From NCBI GenBank assembly GCA_965247975.1, contig OZ252050.1, forward strand, positions 3,038,001-3,102,000: DNA of 64,000 bases, written 5' to 3'. Shown here piece by piece: positions 59,663 through 64,000 of the stretch. The notes beneath the pieces were generated by a model that saw nothing but the letters and a program-made list of their open reading frames with translations, had not been told where the DNA came from and made no database searches. The DNA is from Taishania sp965247975 (GTDB taxonomy: Bacteria > Bacteroidota > Bacteroidia > Flavobacteriales_D > Crocinitomicaceae). The position numbers were made by a program, and so were the translations under genes. Each line of letters begins with the position of its first letter. Positions within the stretch are counted from its first letter, which is position 1.

Positions 59663-62107
59663 ATGGCAAAAGAATCTGTGAAAGAATCAAAAGACACCTT
59701 AGATTTTGAATCGTTTAAGTCAACTGTGCTTGAAGATTTTAAATTAGTTTCCATTTCCAGAGAAGCTTCGCTTTTGGGCCGACGAGAAGTATTGTCAGGT
59801 AAAGCGAAATTCGGAATTTTTGGCGATGGAAAAGAGCTTGCTCAAATTGCCCTAGCAAAACAATTTCAAAACGGCGATTTTCGTTCGGGATATTACCGCG
59901 ATCAAACGTTGATGATGGCCATCGGTCAGTTGGATGTGCAACAATATTTCGCTGGATTGTATGGACATCCAGATGAAGTTGTTGAACCTCAGTCAGCAGG
60001 TCGACAAATGGGTGGACATTTTGGAACTCGAAATTTGGACGAAAAAGGCAACTGGAAAAATTTGATGGAACAAAAAAACAGTTCTGCCGATATTTCGCCA
60101 ACTGCTGGACAAATGCCGCGATTATTAGGTTTAGCGCAAGCATCAAAAATTTATAGAAATCACCCAACATTAAAGGATTTAGAAGCATTTAAAAAATTCA
60201 CAAACGGCGGAAATGAAGTTGCGTTCGGAACGATTGGTGATGCATCTACGTCTGAAGGTCCTTTCTGGGAAACCATAAATGCTGCTGGAGTTCTACAAGT
60301 TCCGATGGTGATGTCGGTTTGGGATGATGGTTACGGAATTTCGGTTTCGCGCCACAATCAAACGACAAAAGATAGCATTTCAGAAGCATTGGCAGGAATG
60401 CAACGCACAAAAGACAAACCTGGCTACGAAATTTTCGTTACAAAAGGTTGGGATTATGCGCATTTGTGCGAAACATATGAGAAAGCTGTAGCCCTTGCAC
60501 GTGAAGAGCACATTCCAGTTTTGGTGCATGTGAAAGAAGTGAATCAACCACAAGGACATTCCACTTCTGGCTCGCATGAGCGCTACAAATCAGAAGAACG
60601 TTTGCAATGGGAAACCGATTTTGACTGCATCAATAAATTCAAAGAATGGATTCTGTCTTTCAACGCTGACGGAATGAGTATTGCTTCCGAAGAAGAATTA
60701 ACTGCCATTCAAGAAGAAGCAAAAAAACATGTTCGCGACCAAAAAAGTGCAGCATGGAAAGCATTTACAGATGATTTAAAAACAGACTTGAACCAAGTGC
60801 TGCCGTTGATGAATGCTGTGGCACAAGCAAGTTCAAACAGTGCTTTTATTCAACTTGAAATTGAAGCGCTTCAAAAAGCAATGGATCCAATTCGCAAAGA
60901 TATCTTGTCGACGGCTCGAAAAGTGCTTCGAAAAGTAAGAAGCGAAAATATTCCAGCTAAATCAGCCTTGGCATCATGGATTTCGGCAAAAACAGATCAA
61001 AATTTTGAGCGTTACAGTTCTTATTTGCATTCGCATTCGGATGAATCTGCACTGAAAATCAAGGCAGTTGCTCCAACCTATGGAAGCGACAATAAAATGG
61101 AAGATGGTCGCATTATTTTGCGCGACAACTACGATAAATTACTCGAAAAATATCCGCAAGCGCTTGTTTTTGGAGAAGATGCTGGACAAATTGGTGGTGT
61201 GAACCAAACCTTGGAAGGTATGCAAGAAAAGTACGGAGAATTGCGAGTTTCCGATACTGGAATTAGAGAATGTACCATCATTGGTCAAGGAATTGGAATG
61301 GCAATGCGTGGCTTGCGTCCAATTGCAGAAATTCAGTATTTGGATTATTTGCTGTATGCGATACAACTACTTTCTGATGATTTATCAACTGTTCAGTATC
61401 GAACCAAAGGTGGACAAAAAGCTCCGTTGATTGTGAGTACACGTGGTCACCGATTAGAAGGAATTTGGCACAGTGGTTCACCGATGGGAATGATTGTAAA
61501 TTCGTTGCGTGGAATGCATGTGTGTGTACCACGAAATATGACCAAAGCAGCAGGATTTTACAACTTATTGATGGAAGCAGACGAACCAGCATTGGTGATT
61601 GAACCATTGAATGGATACAGAACGAAAGAGCCGAGACCAACAAATATTGGAGAATTCAAAGAAGCTTTGGGAGTACCAGAAATCGTGCGTGAAGGATCAG
61701 ATTTAACCCTTGTTTCTTATGGTTCAACCTTTAATTTGTGCGAAGTAGCTGCAAAACAATTAATGGAATTGGGAATCAACATCGAATTAATTGATGTTCA
61801 AACCTTGTTGCCATTTGACATTCATCATATTATTGCTGAATCGCTTGAAAAAACGAATCGTTTATTGATTGTTGACGAAGATGTGAGTAGCGGTGCAACA
61901 GCATATATGTTGAACAAGATTTTGGTGGAGCAAAAAGGATATTACCATTTGGATTCTGCACCAGAAACGTTGAGTGCAAAAGATCACAGACCAGCTTATG
62001 GAACAGATGGCGACTATTTCTCCAAACCAAGTATTGAAGATATTGTTGAGAAAGTGTATGCGATGATGCATGAGTCAAATCCTACTCAATTCCCATCGAT
62101 TTATTGA
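59663..62107 (+). CDS. Fused alpha/beta 2-oxoacid dehydrogenase E1 (branched-chain type)
   Basis: 814 residues. The first half is E1-alpha: YYRDQTLMMAIGQLDVQQYF, the TPP-binding region GDASTSEGPFWETINAAGVL and VMSVWDDGYGISVS. The second half (from about 465) is E1-beta: VFGEDAGQIGGVNQTLEGMQ, RVSDTGIRECTIIGQGIGMA, LRPIAEIQYLDYLLYAIQLL and APLIVSTRGHRLEGIWHSGS. Fused alpha/beta E1 enzymes decarboxylate branched-chain 2-oxoacids (or pyruvate-like acids) and feed lipoyl E2. No E2 or E3 gene is adjacent. A textbook promoter precedes it and a small gene follows 5 bp after the stop. Confidence 0.93.
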   Translation: MAKESVKESKDTLDFESFKSTVLEDFKLVSISREASLLGRREVLSGKAKFGIFGDGKELAQIALAKQFQNGDFRSGYYRDQTLMMAIGQLDVQQYFAGLYGHPDEVVEPQSAGRQMGGHFGTRNLDEKGNWKNLMEQKNSSADISPTAGQMPRLLGLAQASKIYRNHPTLKDLEAFKKFTNGGNEVAFGTIGDASTSEGPFWETINAAGVLQVPMVMSVWDDGYGISVSRHNQTTKDSISEALAGMQRTKDKPGYEIFVTKGWDYAHLCETYEKAVALAREEHIPVLVHVKEVNQPQGHSTSGSHERYKSEERLQWETDFDCINKFKEWILSFNADGMSIASEEELTAIQEEAKKHVRDQKSAAWKAFTDDLKTDLNQVLPLMNAVAQASSNSAFIQLEIEALQKAMDPIRKDILSTARKVLRKVRSENIPAKSALASWISAKTDQNFERYSSYLHSHSDESALKIKAVAPTYGSDNKMEDGRIILRDNYDKLLEKYPQALVFGEDAGQIGGVNQTLEGMQEKYGELRVSDTGIRECTIIGQGIGMAMRGLRPIAEIQYLDYLLYAIQLLSDDLSTVQYRTKGGQKAPLIVSTRGHRLEGIWHSGSPMGMIVNSLRGMHVCVPRNMTKAAGFYNLLMEADEPALVIEPLNGYRTKEPRPTNIGEFKEALGVPEIVREGSDLTLVSYGSTFNLCEVAAKQLMELGINIELIDVQTLLPFDIHHIIAESLEKTNRLLIVDEDVSSGATAYMLNKILVEQKGYYHLDSAPETLSAKDHRPAYGTDGDYFSKPSIEDIVEKVYAMMHESNPTQFPSIY

Positions 62108-62112
62108 TTTAG

Positions 62113-62517
62113 ATGAAATATGTCATCATCATATTGACCATTTTCACCTTGATTGGTAAAGACATTTATCAATTTTCGTGGGATGTTTATTATGTGGTGC
62201 ATAAAACTGAAATCGCTCAAAATCAATGCGAAAACAAAGCTAAACCAGCGCTTAAATGCAACGGAAAATGCTATTTGATGAAGCAATTGAAAAAAGCCGA
62301 AATTCAAACTGAAATTGAACAACAACAGCAAAAAGATAAGTCAGCATCCATGTTTAAATTGCTCAAAGGAGATTTGGCAATAAACTTTGATCAAACTGCA
62401 TTTACATTCGAATTGCACTCTTTTAGTTCAGAAGTAGAAAATCGTTTTGACTTCCAGGTTGCTTTTCTTTCTGAAAAACATACCCCTAAAATTCAACATC
62501 CACCAGCAATCAGCTGA
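62113..62517 (+). CDS. Hypothetical protein with CNGKCYLMKQL motif, 134 aa
   Basis: An N-terminal membrane helix or signal (about 2-20, YVIIILTIFTLIGKDIYQFS) is followed by KTEIAQNQCENKAKPALKCN and the motif CNGKCYLMKQLKKA, which recurs in a family of short Bacteroidota proteins of unknown function that often lie beside metal or outer-membrane transporter genes. The C-terminal part is helical with Gln-rich stretch QQQQK. It is only 5 bp after the E1 gene. Three cysteines near the motif suggest metal binding, but this is inference. Confidence 0.7.
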   Translation: MKYVIIILTIFTLIGKDIYQFSWDVYYVVHKTEIAQNQCENKAKPALKCNGKCYLMKQLKKAEIQTEIEQQQQKDKSASMFKLLKGDLAINFDQTAFTFELHSFSSEVENRFDFQVAFLSEKHTPKIQHPPAIS

Positions 62518-62556
62518 TTTCAACACACAAAGACACACAATTAAAAAACAAAAACA

Positions 62557-63465
62557 ATGAGAATATTCATTTTATTTCTCGTTGTATCAAACTATTCGTT
62601 TGGTTGTGAGGTATGTGGTTGTGCAGCGAGTACGTCATCCATTGGCGCCATCGGACAATCGCCTTACCAAGTGTTAGGAATGAATTTTCAAGGAAGGTAT
62701 TTTAAAAGCGAACATCCTCCGTTGTTTGGAGGACCCATCGAACGGTCAAAGGAAACGTTTCACACCATTAATTTGGCGGGGAAATACCAACTTGGAAAAC
62801 GCGTTCAAATTTTTGGATCCATTCCATTTCATTTCAACACACAAACAAAAGAAGATACAACGATCACACACAATGGCATTGGCGATGTACGAATTTCGGG
62901 TCGCTACGCGCTTATTTCTCGAAATGATTCAATCAAGCAATCGTCTTTTCAATTGCAAATTGGCGCAGGAATTAAACTCCCGACAGGAAACTATTCCAAT
63001 GATGCACATTCAACTAGCAATGTCTACACAGGTACCGGTTCTTGGGATTTTCCGATGGATTTGAATCTTTATTGGTCGCTCAACGATAAATGGTCCATTC
63101 AATCCGAAAACACATTTGTATTGAAAACAGAAAATCGGGTTGGTTATCAATTTGGCAACGCGATGCAAGGAAGTGTTTACGCCATGAGATCATGGAAATT
63201 AGGTGGTGTACGCCTCAGTCCTGGCTTGGGAATTCAGTTTGATCATTTGTTTCAAGATGAAATTCATGGCGATGATGGAAGCACTTTTGGAGGTGGAGAT
63301 ATGAGTACGTTGACGGTTGGAACGAATGTAGAAATCCGAAATTTTTTCGTGAATTTACGCTACTTTCATCCAATTGCGCAAGATTTATCGAAAGGATACA
63401 CGACAATGCAAGGACAATTTTCAGTCGGATTGTTCTATTTTTTGAAAGATAAAAAAAGGCTGTAA
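62557..63465 (+). CDS. Outer-membrane channel-like protein with CEVCGCA signature
   Basis: 302 residues. Signal peptide about 1-16, after which the mature part begins CEVCGCAASTSSIGAIGQSP, a conserved Cys cluster at the mature N-terminus seen in a group of Bacteroidota transporter/porin-like proteins. The rest is a beta-barrel with TRP/Gly-rich strands (GTGSWDFPMDLNLYWSLNDK, LSPGLGIQFDHLFQDE, NLRYFHPIAQDLSKGYTTMQ). Similar proteins are annotated as transporter or phenol_MetA_deg-like. The Cys cluster plus its neighbours (a CNGKCY protein and a His-rich lipoprotein) suggest metal handling. Confidence 0.75.
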   Translation: MRIFILFLVVSNYSFGCEVCGCAASTSSIGAIGQSPYQVLGMNFQGRYFKSEHPPLFGGPIERSKETFHTINLAGKYQLGKRVQIFGSIPFHFNTQTKEDTTITHNGIGDVRISGRYALISRNDSIKQSSFQLQIGAGIKLPTGNYSNDAHSTSNVYTGTGSWDFPMDLNLYWSLNDKWSIQSENTFVLKTENRVGYQFGNAMQGSVYAMRSWKLGGVRLSPGLGIQFDHLFQDEIHGDDGSTFGGGDMSTLTVGTNVEIRNFFVNLRYFHPIAQDLSKGYTTMQGQFSVGLFYFLKDKKRL

Positions 63466-63492
63466 AAGAATTGATTTAATAAATTTTAGAAT

Positions 63493-63909
63493 ATGAAAAA
63501 GTACATTTTAAACTTAGGAATTTTATCGTTGAGTATTGTGATGCTTGCATCTTGCAAAAAAGATGATGATCATGATCATGGCAGCGGAACAACGTTGCCC
63601 GATCCAGTTTTTACCTTTTCAACTTTGATTGAAAATGACACGATCCAAGCAAGTGAAGTGGTATCCATGCTCGGTACAATTACTTATGGAACAGAAATGC
63701 ACGGGTATGCGGTAAAAATTCACAATCACACCACAGAAACTGATTTGTTTTCAGTTGATTATCATGCACATGGAGCTTCTTACAACGTGAACGAATCATG
63801 GACGAACAACGTAACTGACACCAGTGAAATTGAGGTTTCCATAGCTGCTGCAATCGATCACACTGGTACTTTAGTTACAAAAGCATATCATTTAATTTGC
63901 TTGCCTTAA
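63493..63909 (+). CDS. His-rich lipoprotein, 138 aa
   Basis: Lipoprotein signal with lipobox MLASC (Cys about 21), followed by KKDDDHDHGSG, an acidic His cluster next to the lipid anchor, and further His in EMHGYAVKIHNH and DYHAHGASYN. Such clusters can bind Cu, Zn or Ni. No family recognised. It is the last gene of a four-gene plus-strand run and is followed by an intrinsic terminator. Cysteine and histidine motifs in three consecutive genes argue for a shared metal-related role. Confidence 0.8.
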   Translation: MKKYILNLGILSLSIVMLASCKKDDDHDHGSGTTLPDPVFTFSTLIENDTIQASEVVSMLGTITYGTEMHGYAVKIHNHTTETDLFSVDYHAHGASYNVNESWTNNVTDTSEIEVSIAAAIDHTGTLVTKAYHLICLP

Positions 63910-63930
63910 TTGCTAGGAATGCAACAATGT

Positions 63931-63964
63931 AAAAACACCTTGGATTAGTTCATGGTGTTTTTTT
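63931..63964 (+). terminator. Intrinsic terminator after the His-rich lipoprotein gene
   Basis: AAAAACACC (63931-63939) pairs with GGTGTTTTT (63954-63962), followed by T residues; it lies 20 bp after the stop at 63909. Confidence 0.8.
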
Positions 63965-63976
63965 ATGTCTAAGAAG

Positions 63977-63984
63977 TACCTTTG
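63977..63984 (+). promoter_or_regulatory. -7 box of a gene beyond the window
   Basis: TACCTTTG matches TAnnTTTG close to the right end of the window. The gene it would serve lies outside. Confidence 0.45.
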
Positions 63985-64000
63985 TAAAAAAAAATAAGTC

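Noticed and set aside
61278..62078. Long antisense open frames opposite the 2-oxoacid dehydrogenase gene
   Set aside because: They mirror a strongly conserved coding sequence, as expected by chance from its codon use; no own promoter.
1..64000. tRNA, rRNA, transposase genes
   Set aside because: I looked for typical tRNA stems, 16S/23S words and transposase motifs by eye and saw none; a tRNAscan/Infernal search would be decisive.

Overview
The window looks like a low-GC chromosome segment of a Flavobacteriales-type Bacteroidota. The evidence is the gldF-gldG gliding-motility transporter genes, porQ of the type IX secretion system (T9SS) beside cmk, two long secreted proteins with T9SS C-terminal sorting domains, TonB-linked receptors with carboxypeptidase-regulatory N-termini, and many -7 boxes of the Bacteroidota form TAnnTTTG just upstream of start codons. 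A Fluviicola/Crocinitomicaceae-like organism would fit, but that is an impression and not shown here. No rRNA, tRNA, CRISPR, transposase or integrase was recognised.

Layout: 0-4.4 kb carries the 3' end of gldF, gldG, a DUF4340 gene and dnaN. 5.2-9.9 kb (minus) has an OmpA-family protein, hemE and an outer-membrane receptor. 10.3-17.8 kb is an accessory block of seven small or unfamiliar genes, all on the minus strand, separated by long imperfect palindromes and containing two copies of a ~310-bp direct repeat. It resembles an integron-type cassette array with no integrase in view. Its cargo includes a KAP-like P-loop NTPase, a SUKH (SMI1/KNR4) protein, a leucine-rich-repeat protein, a two-gene membrane-protein unit and unknowns. 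17.8-23 kb holds marR with a palindrome inside its promoter, a GH2 beta-mannosidase-like enzyme, a glycosylasparaginase and mltG. 23-32 kb mixes housekeeping genes (dapF, ung) with envelope proteins and intergenic stretches rich in a 9-nt-periodic repeat. 32-49 kb has elbB, rimO, an M61 peptidase, a TonB-dependent receptor, mazG, an acyloxyacyl hydrolase-like gene with a frameshift, cmk, an outer-membrane protein with a frameshift at its start, porQ, a phosphoesterase, meaB and an S4 protein. 49.5-59.5 kb is a minus-strand cluster of two giant T9SS cargo proteins plus a LytS/LytTR-type two-component system. 59.6-64 kb has a fused alpha/beta 2-oxoacid dehydrogenase E1 and a small envelope cluster with Cys and His signatures suggestive of metal handling.

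Most notable: (1) the cassette-like array at 10.3-17.8 kb; (2) two paired direct repeats (CGAATTCTAA read on the minus strand, 21 bp start to start), one upstream of the LytTR two-component genes and one upstream of the leucine-rich-repeat T9SS cargo gene, which predicts a small self-regulated regulon; (3) two homopolymer-associated frameshifts in envelope genes; (4) a family of intergenic repeats with 9-nt periodicity.
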